Shown: positions 11,040 through 22,457, numbered from the stretch's first letter. The stretch: DNA of 64,000 nt from Sclerotiophoma versabilis (GCA_012274445.1 JAAROD010000080.1:1178001-1242000); one strand, 5' to 3'. The notes: a model not told the origin generated them from the sequence alone. Made by a program: numbers and translations.

Positions 11040-13844
11040 ATGGGACGCGCCCACGGTTCCAAGTTCTCCTTTTCCATACCCGGGCGCCGGTCGCAGCAGA
11101 CAAAAGAAAGCGCAGCCAGCCCCAGTGCACCCCAACCCCCAGCCCAGCAATGGCCCTCGCATCTCGAAGCAGCCACGAGTAAAGCACACCGCGTGCTGGG
11201 CACCTCTGAATCTCCAATGTTCCGCACGCTGTCCCGCCAGACGTCCAACATGCCCGCGAGCCCTGCCTATAGGACCATGACCGTCTCGCCTGAGACCAGC
11301 TACGGCGACGAGTATGACGACAGGACCTCGGCAACTGCAACCCAATACACCATGCGGCCCGCCATGTCGAAACGCCCGTCGTCAAACATCCTGGGGAACA
11401 TCAACAGCGAAAGTACGCGGCGGGGCTCTGACAACAGCTCCGCCAGCTATCGCCTCCAACCTCAGACGTCTAGCTCCACCGTACGTTCGCACTACGACGC
11501 AAAGACCTCTCCGCTCTCCATCTCCCAGCAGACATCCAACTCCGCAGTCCGCGATATGGCACTGAGGCGAGGGAAGCCGCAGGTAGTCACGGATAGCCGT
11601 GCCCACACCTACAATGGCTATGAAGTTAGTCCAGTGTCACCAGTGATGGAATCAGAGCGATACAAGAGCAAGCCTGCACGGTTGGACCTCTCGAAACTGT
11701 TTCCCAAGCCGAGAGCTGGAGACAGTCGGAACTATTCGAATCCACTCTTGTCACCAAGCAAGATGGTCAGCTCGCCGGCGGCCATGTCGATGAGGTCCGA
11801 TTATTGCGCACAGCCTATGACCAGGGAGCCGACACCAGCGCCAAAGGGACACGCAAAAATGACCAAGCATGCAACTCGCCGACATGCCGAGCATGCGCCA
11901 CCTATGCCGACTTCTCCAAAGAGACTGTTCAAGCGTGACGATTACGACAACGCCAAAGTACACGTTCGTCGGCCGCCGAAAGGTGTGCAACATTGGTTTG
12001 ATGCACTTGATGAGGACAGTGACGAAGCAGCGGAGGAATTCAGAGCGCCTGTACACGCTCCCCAGGCACGGCGCCCAAACAACTCACTCAAGATACCCCT
12101 CCGCAAAACCTTACTCAATGGCATTCACTCAGACGCTGCAACCTCACAACCTGCACCACGGGCACAGAAGTCTGTTCCAGGCTTTAGCACTGACTCCTTC
12201 TCACATGAGGACATGATCGACATCAACGGACTGACCTCACCAAGTCAATACTCTTTACACACCGACAACTCGGTCAGGACCAAGGCGTCGACACTATCGA
12301 AACACAACCTTCAGGATTCGAGTTGTTTGTCCTTCTCTTCGTCTGAAGATGAACATGACGATGATCGGCATGCCTTTCGTGACTTTGCAGTTCGAGCAAG
12401 TCTGAATATGGATGAAGATGCAGGCGAAATTGTTTTTGGACAGGCCCAGGCATTCGAGGTGCGACCGAACCGACATCTGGAGCGCAAGATGAGCGTAATG
12501 TCGACAACGAGTGCTGCTACGATAGACATCATGTACAGTCCGGAGCCGTTTCCCCCACCAAACTTCTCGCGCGTCAGCAACTACAGCAGCAGTAGACGCT
12601 CCAGCCACTTACGGCAGCCTTCTGTCATACTTGAGGATGAAAACGATCGCCCAAACACAGCTACACACGCGCCGCCCTCTTCGTCAGCATACAGCATACG
12701 CAGTACACGTACCTCAGCCAGTGAACCTCAGCCCCGATCGCTTGCAGCAGAACGCAAGATGATGGCAGTGACACCTGAAGAAGGAGCTCTTCTAGAGCTG
12801 ATGCGCAAGAAGCGTGCCTCAATGGCGAAGCAGAGCTCAAACAGCATGAGCAGGGTCTACATCGAGGAGGAAGACCAGCGACAGAAGGCACTAGAGGCGC
12901 TACAAAAAACCGGTCGAACGTCAGCATTTCTGGCAAAAGAGTCACCAGTTGTCAGCCCTGTCCGGGTGGTGGAGATGAAATCCAAGCGAAAGTCTCTAGC
13001 TGCATCCTCGACCTCGTCAGCGCACCTGACACCACCACCTCGCGGGAGGTCATCCAAAACCAGCCACGACGCGAACATGATCAGCAGTCTTCGCGACAGT
13101 TCAGTCAGTGATAGCGAAGGTTTTAGCTTTCCAATCGCTCGAGGCTCACTCCCACATCACATTCCCACACCTGGCGCCTTCTCTCCACTGGACCCCTTTG
13201 CTCCGACGTCGCCCTCTCGTACCGCAAGCGTCGCTTCTCCAGCAACCATTGACCATGTCTCACCCCTTCCTTCGCCCATTACCCCCGGTCCTCGCCTCGG
13301 CGAAATACACGATACCGTGAAGATCGCTAGTAGCGACACTGATGCTGACGGCGAGGAAGTCGCCGTGCTTGAGATCGACCTCCCAGTTCATATCATCAAA
13401 GCTGCCAGGTCTCTCGAAACCATGGAGTTGAACCATCAGCGTCGTCGCACGGCGTCGTCAGGTGCAGAGATAAGCTTTCCGGTCCCTCCCTCATTTGGTG
13501 CGAAGGATCTGGCGCCTGTCTCTCAAGCAAGTGTGTCATCGCGTACGCCAAGCATTGTCGAGCCGACGATGCCACTATCAGCTATACCGGAGCGCAGCAC
13601 CAAGCGTAGTAGTGCGATGGCTCTTGCACTTGAGCAGTGTAGTAGGCAGAACAGCGTTGTGAGCAATGCGTCTTCACACTCGAATGCGTCGAGCATGAAC
13701 GCATCAAGTCTGTTGACCGGACGTGAACGCTCCAAGCATGCTAGTCGCGGCAGCAGTGCGGCGAGTATGACCAGGAGTAAAGCGAGGAACAGCGTGAGCG
13801 ATGATGTGCTCGCTGCCTGGGGTAGCCTTGGTGGCACATACTAG
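11040..13844 (+). CDS. Serine-rich, mostly disordered protein of unknown function
   Basis: Intronless frame of 934 residues starting at an ATG in good context (CCACC before ATG). The open frame continues 48 codons upstream only through a GTG. I do not recognise a domain. The protein is rich in Ser, Pro, Arg and Thr, with many SP/TP and RxxS sites, and looks disordered over most of its length. The start MGRAHGSKFSFSIPGRR is basic. Short conserved-looking blocks include DDYDNAKVHVRRPPKGVQHW with an acidic run after it (near residues 300-335), a WFDALDEDSDEAAEEF stretch, and a Glu/Lys/Arg helix ending in QKALEALQKTGRTSAFL (about 580-630). Several hydrophobic-Ser segments resemble docking or degradation motifs, but that is speculation. 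Such proteins in filamentous fungi are often cytoskeleton- or polarity-associated phosphoproteins; nothing here proves that role. Confidence 0.8.
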   Translation: MGRAHGSKFSFSIPGRRSQQTKESAASPSAPQPPAQQWPSHLEAATSKAHRVLGTSESPMFRTLSRQTSNMPASPAYRTMTVSPETSYGDEYDDRTSATATQYTMRPAMSKRPSSNILGNINSESTRRGSDNSSASYRLQPQTSSSTVRSHYDAKTSPLSISQQTSNSAVRDMALRRGKPQVVTDSRAHTYNGYEVSPVSPVMESERYKSKPARLDLSKLFPKPRAGDSRNYSNPLLSPSKMVSSPAAMSMRSDYCAQPMTREPTPAPKGHAKMTKHATRRHAEHAPPMPTSPKRLFKRDDYDNAKVHVRRPPKGVQHWFDALDEDSDEAAEEFRAPVHAPQARRPNNSLKIPLRKTLLNGIHSDAATSQPAPRAQKSVPGFSTDSFSHEDMIDINGLTSPSQYSLHTDNSVRTKASTLSKHNLQDSSCLSFSSSEDEHDDDRHAFRDFAVRASLNMDEDAGEIVFGQAQAFEVRPNRHLERKMSVMSTTSAATIDIMYSPEPFPPPNFSRVSNYSSSRRSSHLRQPSVILEDENDRPNTATHAPPSSSAYSIRSTRTSASEPQPRSLAAERKMMAVTPEEGALLELMRKKRASMAKQSSNSMSRVYIEEEDQRQKALEALQKTGRTSAFLAKESPVVSPVRVVEMKSKRKSLAASSTSSAHLTPPPRGRSSKTSHDANMISSLRDSSVSDSEGFSFPIARGSLPHHIPTPGAFSPLDPFAPTSPSRTASVASPATIDHVSPLPSPITPGPRLGEIHDTVKIASSDTDADGEEVAVLEIDLPVHIIKAARSLETMELNHQRRRTASSGAEISFPVPPSFGAKDLAPVSQASVSSRTPSIVEPTMPLSAIPERSTKRSSAMALALEQCSRQNSVVSNASSHSNASSMNASSLLTGRERSKHASRGSSAASMTRSKARNSVSDDVLAAWGSLGGTY

Positions 13845-15729
13845 GCATCGCTGTTTGACGTCTGGACTACTCGATGCACATACTTTATGACTGTGAGCGC
13901 CTTCTTGTTATCTTGCAGCCAAGTTCTGCAGTCAATTTTCTGTCATTTCTTTTCGTTCTAGTGGATCGACCCCATCGTCCATTTATTGCATCCTGTATTA
14001 TATCCTACTTTGTTTCCTTGCCTATCTGGACGTCATCCCTGTAAGTCGCAGCGCGCGCCACGATTTCCATTCTTGTCAATTTCCTAGCGTTGAGATCTAC
14101 GAGTTTCTAGTCACGCTGTTCACGGATCTCATTGTGTATCCATATTTACAGCCCCGGCGTTGGGCCTGCAATGTGTGTCGATAATTGTAGTGTCTAGGTA
14201 ACGATTGTAGTTGGAAATGCATATCTGCATCTGTATCCATTGGCTTCGGCGATGGATGATGCTGTGTCACATCGAATTTCATCTCAAAGCGCGCTCCACG
14301 TGCATTGCCAATCTAAGTACCCGCCACGTTATTCCGCTAGGATGCTGAAACCAGCCGACGCACAGACAACAAATCTTCGCAAGCTTTCGCAGTGGATTTG
14401 CGTTGTCTACTTTAGCAACCGTGCCTGCAGCTGGACCTATGTAGAAGCAATGCAACATTAGCCCACGTGTCATCTCAACGACCTGCGTATGCACGGACGC
14501 GGCACTCATGGATCATGGATTATGGGTTCACGCCGGTTGCTTTTCTCTTCGTACGAGGCGTGCGGCATAGAGGCGGATATTACAGTAGTCTCGGAGCATT
14601 GAGGTAAGGGGCAAGCTACTGGTGTACTTTCCCGACCACGACTACGCCACGCGATATCCACAGCGTTGGGACGACATTTCGATATTTTCGGACCAGCGCT
14701 ATGGATTGCAGGATTCTACGACCATTGCCACGGAAATTGATTTCGGAAATAGACGCCTTCCATGTCTTTCTGGCTGTGCAAGCGAGGGCGCAGAAGCTGT
14801 TGCCGAGGCGTAGCGACGGAAGGGACTTTTGAGCAAGAGTGGACTGCTGATGCGGAAGATGCTCGTTGTGGTCTGGGCTTTGGAATGGGGTCAGGTGAGG
14901 CAGGTTGGAGGTGGTACAGCGGTGATGTGAAAGGGCTTGCATATGTAGATAAGTTGGAGGTGGTACAGCGGTGATGTGAAAGGGCTTGCATATGTAGATA
15001 AGTGTGAGTCCCACAAGGCATCGGTCAGTGTATAATCTGAATTGCGCTCGTCAACTCACTTAAACTGGACAACCTTATGTCAACTGTGGGTCATTGGTCT
15101 GATAGTTCCTTCACATTCTTACTTGTCTTTAGACAGTATCATCCGATGAGTGTATGATGGTCATTTGTTTCTGAGTGTATGATGACGGTCCCAACGCGCT
15201 CCAATCTCCTTTTTGCATCAAGACTTCTAGCTTGACGTTGCTCACTTCACTACCCTGGTTTACCCTTTTGGTTTCACTCTCCTCCTTGTCATAAATGCTC
15301 CTTGTCCGTCTTCTTGAATGCCTTCATAGCACCGCATCGACACTGCTGCAGCCTCTCACAATCAAGATCTGAACAGGCCACGTAGTCACTAGAGTTTCCG
15401 CAAAGCATTGCATAGTGACAAGGAGGAAGGCTTCTGGGGCCTCTCAGCAGATAATTCCTTCTAACCAGGTTCTTGTGGTGACTTACAGCTCGCAGTCGGG
15501 TGTACTGGAGATATTGCTCATTGCCGCGGTTTGATCGTACGGACGAGAATGCCGAAAATCTGCGTTCATTTCATCTCCGTGTCGGCTTTGGTCACACCAT
15601 CGAGGCCCACTTTCACACTGAACATCTGAGAGGCTATGCCCTGGACAAAGGTACAAATCCAGTCCATGGTGGTGCGTTGGCAGCATACATATTACGCTAC
15701 CATGTATCGATCGGGTTTGAGCTCCTGCT
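13845..15729. other. Intergenic, no firm gene; contains a 49-bp tandem duplication
   Basis: About 1.9 kb between the serine-rich protein gene and a doubtful leftward gene. The first 200 bases are T- and pyrimidine-rich and fit a 3' untranslated region. A perfect 49-bp direct duplication lies at 14904-15001. Around 15250-15490 leftward frames flanked by a GTAAGT-type donor near 15486 might be further exons of the doubtful gene at 15730-16157, but I could not choose between reading frames. Confidence 0.4.
14904..15001. repeat. Tandem duplication, two perfect 49-bp copies
   Basis: The two copies (14904-14952 and 14953-15001) begin with GTTGGAGGTGGTACAGCGG and end with GCATATGTAGATAA, and are identical throughout. 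The duplication is head to tail without spacer. It lies in non-coding DNA. Perfect identity suggests a recent slippage or unequal-exchange event, or an assembly artefact. Confidence 0.9.
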
Positions 15730-16157
15730 TCAACCCGCGGAGAATGAAAGCGTACATGCAATTCTCGCAGTCCTGACAGCATAAGGAGTCTTGACGCGGA
15801 AGCTCTGTTGGCATTGAGCTGGAACATGGGGTTCGGTCTCTGCGCCAAGCATATCGAAGAATATCTTGTTCGAAACAGTCGGTTCGGCCATTGTGAGATT
15901 GCCGAACTTGAGAACAGGAGCGACTATTGCATTGATATCTCGTTGTAGGGTTCTCAGGTCGAATGCGTACTTTCGCCATAGTAACCACTTAATGTAAAGC
16001 GCTTCTCGATGAACCTTCTTACTGACCCGAAAACCGGCCGAGTCCGGGTGGTAAAGACTGAATTCACAGATCTTGAGCTCCTTTCTGGAAACGCCTGCAA
16101 CAATGAATGGATGCGATGCCTATCTTGCTACAAAGTACGAAGAGAATTGAACGACAT
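15730..16157 (-). CDS. Doubtful small gene or gene relic, unknown function
   Basis: A leftward frame stays open for 121 codons from 16094 to the TGA at 15730. It becomes a 127-residue protein if a 19-nt first exon (ATG at 16157, MSFNSL) is joined through a 44-nt intron whose donor is GTACTT and whose acceptor is GTTGCAG. The composition looks protein-like (for example FRVSKKVHREALYIKWLLW and FDLRTLQRDINAIVAP), faintly like the short F-box-associated or DUF proteins of filamentous fungi, but no family could be named. The donor is weak, and the frame may really continue by splicing into the sequence down to about 15250. Chance frames of this length occur elsewhere in the window, so this may not be a gene. 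Confidence 0.3.
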
Positions 16158-16197
16158 AAGACAGACTGAGCACCCTCGGAACTTCAATATCTGTCGT

Positions 16198-17557
16198 TCA
16201 CATCTGCAACACAGCTGTGATCGCTAGGCTAACAGTAGTAAAGAACCACGAGCTATCGAACCTAAGCGAACTCGACCCACTCGTCCTGCGTAGAACACCA
16301 CAACATGACTCGCGGTTGTAGGAGACGCCATTTGCCGTCGCTGCAACTTGGAAGACAGATCCGTTAAAGTTGCCGAAGTTGTAGTAATCGACAAGCAGCC
16401 AGTTCGGCGGACGACCCCACATCTCCTCACAGCCTTGGACGTTCAGTCCTAAGCTGGCATTCCCAGATACAGCGTTAATCTGGTCCAACAGGCCATAGGC
16501 TGGTACAAGGAGGCTAGTTCCCGCAATAGCAATCTCGATGTTGAGGTTGTGATTCAAAAGGTACATGCGGTTCCGAGAGACTTCTTCGGCCTGATTGGGT
16601 GGGCGCTGCTGGGTGCATGGAAATGAGGGGTCGGTGGGCGAAAATGGGGTTTCCCACTGGTAATCGAATTGGCTGAGAAGCCAGGGGACAGAATCCTGGT
16701 CGGCGTTGTAGTCGATCATCACAACTACACGCTCATCTTTAAGAATCATCTCGGACAGTGTAGGCCATTCGGTCAGGTTCAGATTCCTGGCCAAAGGCGT
16801 CCACACGTGCTCCAATATACCAGAGTTTTGGAAAGGTTCGATATAGTCTGTGGCTGGAATGCGAGTGTCCTGACCATTGTTGTTACCCATTATAATCGCA
16901 ATTACTTCGTACGGATGGTCGTCGAGCCATCCTTTTACAGTTGTGAGGTAAGACTCGAGACTTCCAACATCGAGGAGATCACAGGATGTATGGCAGAGAC
17001 GGATCGGGCTCGAAGAGTTTGGCTTCTGTGTTTCAAACTGTACTGAGAAAAAGTCAGCCGTCCAGTTCCGATGCTGCATGCGTTTAGCACGTACATCCTC
17101 GAATGCCGTCATTCAGCTGAGTTTGAACCTCCAGAGCCTGATTACTAGCAGCGTTACGCGGCCTCACGAATGGACTGTTGTGTGCCACAACCATAGAGAT
17201 GTTTGAGAACCGTCTGCTACAAAACTCAGGGTGTCCATTGCACGGTGTAGTGTTCTGGGTAGGGCGCGCGCGAGCTGTGGTGGATGCTGTGGTGGTGGCA
17301 TTCCCAGATGCAGTCGGAGCAACGCCTGTTATGCCAATTACTTCCTCTGTCGACGATGAACGAAATGCTGTTGTACTAGCATTTCGTGACACTGATAAGG
17401 ATGCGAAGGATGAGGGTGAGATTGCGGGCGTGATTTCAGTTACGAGACTACTAGGTACCGGCGTGAGAGAGAGCGAGGATAGGATCGAGGAAAGCTGTGC
17501 AGATGCACAAAGCGAAAAAGCGGTCCAGAGAAACAGAGGTACTGTAGGAGAAATCAT
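16198..17557 (-). CDS. Secreted/GPI-type PLC-like phosphodiesterase (PI-PLC X fold)
   Basis: Two exons (17557-17095 and 17042-16198; 52-nt intron, GTACGT...TTTCTCAG) give 435 residues. Residues 1-20 are a signal peptide (MISPTVPLFLWTAFSLCASA). A Ser/Thr-rich linker (about 20-105) is followed by a PLC-like TIM-barrel domain. The two histidines expected for the PI-PLC X catalytic site are present in MVVAHNSPF (His126) and CHTSCDLLDVGSLESYL (His172); the second becomes in-register only after splicing. Many N-glycosylation sites (NXS/T) and a C-terminal Ser-rich segment plus hydrophobic tail (WFFTTVSLAITAVLQM) suggest a GPI-anchored surface protein. This fungal family differs from cytosolic PLC in lacking the Y, C2 and EF-hand parts; its substrate is not established. 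The true start is the ATG preceding the signal peptide. Confidence 0.85.
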
Positions 17558-18261
17558 GAGGAACGTTACAATGGTGTTGAATGAATGGTAAGCTTCCTCT
17601 CTCGCCGAGCGCTCAAGCGATACGGGCGCTTAGTTGGTGTTGAACTTGGATATCTTGGTGATGCAAACCTGAGATCGCAAACAGCGCCCCCGAGATCCTT
17701 TGCCATTTCTAGCGTCTGTTGCTGGCAGGCGCGATGACGGCATGCTGGCACTAGGCGTTAACTCCAGATTGCTAGAGAAGCACTACTGGAGGTTGGCGTG
17801 AAAACCTCATCATCCTAGCTATTGGTCTGGTTCTGGAACCCGTCAAGTGTGCAAATGGCCTATACTGACCGCCTAAAATAGTATCCGAGACCGACAGGTC
17901 GCGTAAAGGTCCCTTGTCTGATGTTTCCGGCATCCGCTCGGCTGGCCATTACGACAGCCGTTGGCCGAGAGCGAATACGACGCTTTACCACCGCCGCGTT
18001 CAATAGTAAGCAATTTTGGGATAAATGGGAACATGAAGCTTGCGCGATTTGATGAGGAGTACTGGACGTGCAGCAAGCAGTGCTTTGATTTTGTGTGGTC
18101 TGTAGTAGAAATGCTAGTGGAATCCACCCCAGAGCACATCAGTGGGGTCATGGACCGAGCCGTCGAGTGCGTCCGCAACAGCGAGTCATGCATACTTTAG
18201 CATTCCTTCTAGGATATCTGATCTGCGTTTGTGCTTCATGAAGTAGCCTTAATAGAACCTC
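17558..18261. other. Intergenic between two leftward genes
   Basis: About 700 bases holding the promoter of the PLC-like gene and the 3' end of the coiled-coil gene. Rightward frames around 17920-18200 look mildly protein-like in two overlapping phases, which cannot both be real, and neither matches a family I know. I see no RNA gene or repeat. Confidence 0.4.
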
Positions 18262-19082
18262 CTAGCGTTCCTCATCCTTCGGAAGGCTTTTGACCATCTT
18301 CTTGACGCCCCTCTCAGCATACTGCAAGCTCTTCTGCAACTCGTAGTTTAGCTCCATTTTCTCAAGTGCATGCATCCCCTCGCCCTCCTCCCTGGTCTCT
18401 TCCATATCATCAAACTCAACATCTGCACGCAGCACCATTTTCACATTCCGAATTGCAGTCTCAGCCCCAATCTTCAGCAGCCTCGCCGTCTTTTCGACAT
18501 CCTCAGCCCACGTCTCTGGAACACCCTCGGGCTCTGCATCTTGCATTTTTACAACCATCTTGTCCAACCTGTCGTACTCGCCGACAAGACGTTCTGAAAC
18601 CGTGAGTATGCGAGCGACGGATTTGAAAACGGCATTGCGAGCGATGCTTGTGTCCCCGAGAGTGGGAGGCGTGCCTTGCACGGGGCGATTCGGGGTCTGA
18701 AGGGCGTCGAGGATGGCTTTCATGAACTCGTTCCGGCGGCGCCCCTTTGCTTCTTCACTACGAGAATAAGCTTTTTAGATTCCAGGTAAGATTGTGCTAC
18801 AAAGCCAGGACTTACGCCTGCCGCGTTCGCTGTTCAAGGAGTGCCTTCAGCTCTCGTTGATCAGCTGCCACTTTCGCTTTGAAGTCCTGCAGCTCTTTGT
18901 GATTCGTCTTAGGAGTCTGCAGAAGTGAGCTCAATGCGAGCACTCGTCCGGGGCGAATAGTCAGTAAGGCTTTGCTGATCGTCTTAGACTAACACTCACT
19001 GGCTTTCATCACCCTCAACGTCGGACGCACTGCTTTGGCTGTTTGCTGGCTCAAGTGCTGAATGAACGCTCCGACGCGCCAT
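18262..19082 (-). CDS. Small coiled-coil protein, unknown function
   Basis: The 3' exon (18757-18262) is clear. It encodes EEAKGRRRNEF, then a conserved-looking block (ILDALQTPNRP, GTPPTLGDTSIARNAVFKSV) and helical segments ending in GVKKMVKSLPKDEER. The second exon (18929-18816) is joined through a 58-nt intron (GTAAGT...CGTAG) and supplies a charged helix (QDFKAKVAADQRELKALLEQ). The first exon, starting MARRSVHSALEPANS at 19082, is less certain. A GTGAGT donor at 18999 and an acceptor ending at 18930 keep frame and give 230 residues in all. However, the intronic stretch also reads openly in the downstream frame (ALLTIRPGRVLALSSLL), so the 5' splice arrangement may differ. The helical, charged character would suit a kinetochore or complex-scaffold subunit, but that is a guess. 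Confidence 0.65.
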
Positions 19083-19772
19083 TCTCGAGGCGCAATTTCA
19101 GTTGCGTGATTTCTGAAGCCTCACAGTTACGTGTTGTGGCGGTGTGGGGCGCAAGGTAATGAGCTGGTGAGAAGAGGGCTTGGTGGGTTTTTCAGGAAGG
19201 CACGCTTCCCCCCAAATTGACACTCTCGAGTCGCACTATCATGTCCTTGGGATTTGAGTCTCGATGAGCAAGTATCGTTCACATCACCACCGTCATCTAT
19301 GCAAGAAGCATTATCAATTTTGTTAAACTAAAGACCCAGGTCAAGCATATCTAAGCAAAAAACCACCTTCAAACCTTCATGACTAGTCATGCATGAAGGA
19401 AAAGCACACCTCGTCCTGCAGATCGAAAGCAAGAGATTTTCAAAGTGAAGAAATTAAAACAGAGGTAATGTGCAGCCATCTTTAAGTCCATGCGTTTGTT
19501 TTGTTCGGAAAGTATTGCAGTCTCGTTGCTGCCGTGACGTTCTCCAGAACTTAAATGAAGCCATCTAGTGCCAGAGACCGTTGACAAAAGCGTCAGAAGT
19601 CGAAGATTCGTGCGATGTGTTGTCAAGCAAACTATAGATTCGCGTGAACCAATGCGCTCGTGAAGGCCGTCGTGTCGTGATCTATAATAGTAGAACCGCA
19701 GTTCTTGGAATCCGTATTTCTGACCGAGAAGGACCTTCGAGTAACTTGAAGGGCCAAAAGAGCCTACCGAGT
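19083..19772. other. Intergenic: promoter of coiled-coil gene and 3' end of PSP1-domain gene
   Basis: About 690 bases. The left part is upstream of the coiled-coil gene. The right part follows the apparent stop of the PSP1-domain gene and may contain one more short exon of it (19632-19681). The centre (19210-19450) is relatively AT-rich with no recognisable feature. Confidence 0.4.
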
Positions 19773-22457
19773 CTACTTACTGGCAAGAGACATATTTTGC
19801 ATGCCGGCAAGGAGGGTAGAATCGTTGCCGTTGTTGGAGGCGCTAGATTGAGCTGTAAAGCCTCCGCCAGACTTACTGATACTCGCACCCGAAGTGGCTT
19901 GCTGGCCATAGTTGGCACCACCGGTAGGTGTGTAGGAGCTAGCACTTGGGTAGCCACGGTTGTAGGCTGACGGAGCACCATAGCTGGAGCCGGGTGGATA
20001 ATAGGCGCCGTAGTTCATAGGGCTGCCACTCGCAGTCACATTCGGATAACCTCCAGTGAAGGCGCCGTAGCCACCGTACATCTGCTGTGGATATTGATGG
20101 CCCTGTGCCCAAGGAGGCATGCCATAGGCGGTTGGCGGGGCATAGGCCGGAAGCTGATGAGAGAAAGCGTAATGACCATCGTCGTAGTTGGCTTGGGAAG
20201 CATTGTTACGACTACGGCCTTTAGGAGGTTAGCTTTTGTACGCACATATCAACTCACAGCGACACTTACCATACTGCTCGTTAGAGCGGTGATTGCTGTT
20301 GCCAAACCCGGGTCCGACAGGCAGTGGAGAGCTGACGTTGCTAGTATTCATGATTGCACCAGGACCGATGGCGGAGGGGGGCGGAATCTGCATCAGACCA
20401 GCTGGATTTACGACTGATGCTGGATTGACAGCTGACATCCAGATGCGGACCTTGTATTGCTTGAATAGGTCGGTGACGAGGTCGTTGAAGTTGACGTAAG
20501 ACTCGGCATAGTAGAAGTAGGTTAGCTTGTGATAATCGCTGTATCCGTTAGCTGCATCGACCAGTCATGTATGTTGTGTATCTTACGCTTGATATTCAGC
20601 ATCGAGAACCTCCATGGGCAGCTTGTGGTCAGCAGCCTTCTGAGCTCCAAGGCGCTTAGCTTTAGCTTCCGAGCCCTCCTTGTCGCGCAGAGCGAAAATC
20701 TCATGCTGTTGAGCAAGACGCTTAATCATCTTGGGCTTGGCATCCTGGTCTTGATTGCCAATCATACCGCTCAGCTGAGGTTGGTTCGAGTTGTTAGACA
20801 CACCATTTGCACGCGCTAGGGCGCCAAGCATGCCAGAGTCGTTCTGAGTTCCTGCGAGCGAGTACTGCGAGAACATGACAAGCCAGCGAAAGTGCTCCTC
20901 GTTTGCTTCAGCCTTGTACTTCTTGGCATCTTCGAGAGTTACGTCCGCGTGTGCGACCTGACCAAGGTCGCAACCGCGATCGCCCTCGACGATGACCAAA
21001 TCGCCTCGGCGAATTTCAAGGCCAGTGTTGTCGTAAAGGTAGTAAATGTCGGCTCTGGAACATTTGAACGTGACTACGAACAAGCGTCGACCGGGGCGAC
21101 CCAAGACAGGCGGGACGGCATACGGGTTGGTGGTGTTCATGGTGGTGTTGGGGACTATGGGATCTGGATGAGCAGCCGAAATCGCAGAAGCGTTGATGGC
21201 ACGAGATGCGGGACCGTAGCCTGCAAAATATGCGGCGGCATCGAACTGATCTTGTTCTTCAGGTGAGTGGGATGCTTGGCGAGGAGACATAAGGTTCTCA
21301 TCTTCTTCCTGGGTGTTGCTCAAAGTGGTCGAGAGTGGCATGCTCTGATTGAAGCCTCCGTAGTGAGCGAAGGAGTGCCTGCGACCCATCGCATCCATGC
21401 CTAAATTATGAATATTGCCGGTAGCCCACTGCTGTTTCTTCAGACTGTCCATGATCTCTTGCTCGGGCTCACGGCTAAGAATAGAAACGTGCTCGCTGAA
21501 GCGGCGAGTCAACGACGATGGCGGTAAGGCGTGCGTGGCAACCTCGTTGTCTTCGTGCTCTTCGATGGCGTAATCGGCGGTACTGCCATAAGATATGCCG
21601 CGAAGGCCAGCGGTGGTCTTCCGACGCTGTGGTGGGGGAGGGTGTTGGTGTACTGGAGAGCTCGTGGATGTAGCACGATTGCGCGCACGTGCGCTCTCCA
21701 TGGCTGCCTGTTTAAGGAGAGCTTGTTTCCGCTCGCGTTCCCAATAGCCGTGTGGGAGGCGGACGCCGTGCTCAGAGCTGTTGGTAGATTCAACTTCGTC
21801 AATATCGTCTTCGCGAAGCTGGGATAGGCCGACACCAGAGTCACCGAGCAGGCTAGGCTTGGAAGGACGGTGACGCACGCCTGCTGTTGTACGCACGCGT
21901 GCCGAGAACTGGCCAACAGGACTGTTTTCAAGGTCGCCCTGTCCTATACTGTAGGATTGTGAGCGTACGGCCTTGCGGATGGGGTTTTGCTGACTAAGAA
22001 GAAACCCAATGCCCTCTTCGCTCTCAGGTGCAGCTGGTGAGGGCAAGGGCCTCTCACTAGGGAAGTGCGCAGACGTAGGCGACGGCACAACCTCCTTGAG
22101 ACGGCTGTTTGCCTGGTTGCTGCTGAAGCTGGAGGTGTTCCAAGGAAACGCAGAAGTACCAGGGCGAGACTGACTTGGCAACTCGAGCGAAGGAGTTGTG
22201 GGCTGAGAACCAGCAAATGAGACTGAGGGCAACGAAAACTTGCGATTTGGCTGTATATCTTGCAACCAACCAGAAGAGGGCCTGCGACCACCGGGGTAGC
22301 CCCCAGTTGGGCGGACAACAGTGGGCACGTGCTCACGGTCGTCATCGCTGGACGCCAAAGCATCGCTATCGGGGGTTGGCCTACGGAGCTGCAGCTTGGA
22401 CTTGTCAAGCGCGGAACCTCCCACGGAGAGGTTGCCCTTGTAAGTAGAGGATGCCAT
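19773..22457 (-). CDS. PSP1 C-terminal domain protein
   Basis: Three exons (22457-20587, 20538-20270, 20218-19773; introns of 48 and 51 nt with GTAAGA/GTAAGT donors) give 861 residues. The first 450 residues are Ser/Pro-rich and disordered. The PSP1 domain starts near 455 (RRLFVVTFKCSRADIYYLYD; then RRGDLVIVEGDRGCDLGQV) and ends in the second exon (LTYFYYAESYVNFNDLVTDL, then QYKVRIWM). Splicing restores the family motif at QADYHKLTYFYY. The C-terminus is Gly/Tyr/Ser-rich and low complexity (YGGYGAFTGGY), prone to condensates. Yeast Psp1 was isolated as a suppressor of DNA polymerase alpha mutants; bacterial relatives (YaaT/RicT) act in RNA processing. A regulatory or RNP role is inferred. The apparent stop overlaps a good donor, so a further exon is possible (see findings). 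Confidence 0.85.

Noticed and set aside
17961..18200. Rightward frame of 79 codons with protein-like composition
   Set aside because: A second, overlapping frame starting at an ATG near 17920 looks equally good; no family match for either.
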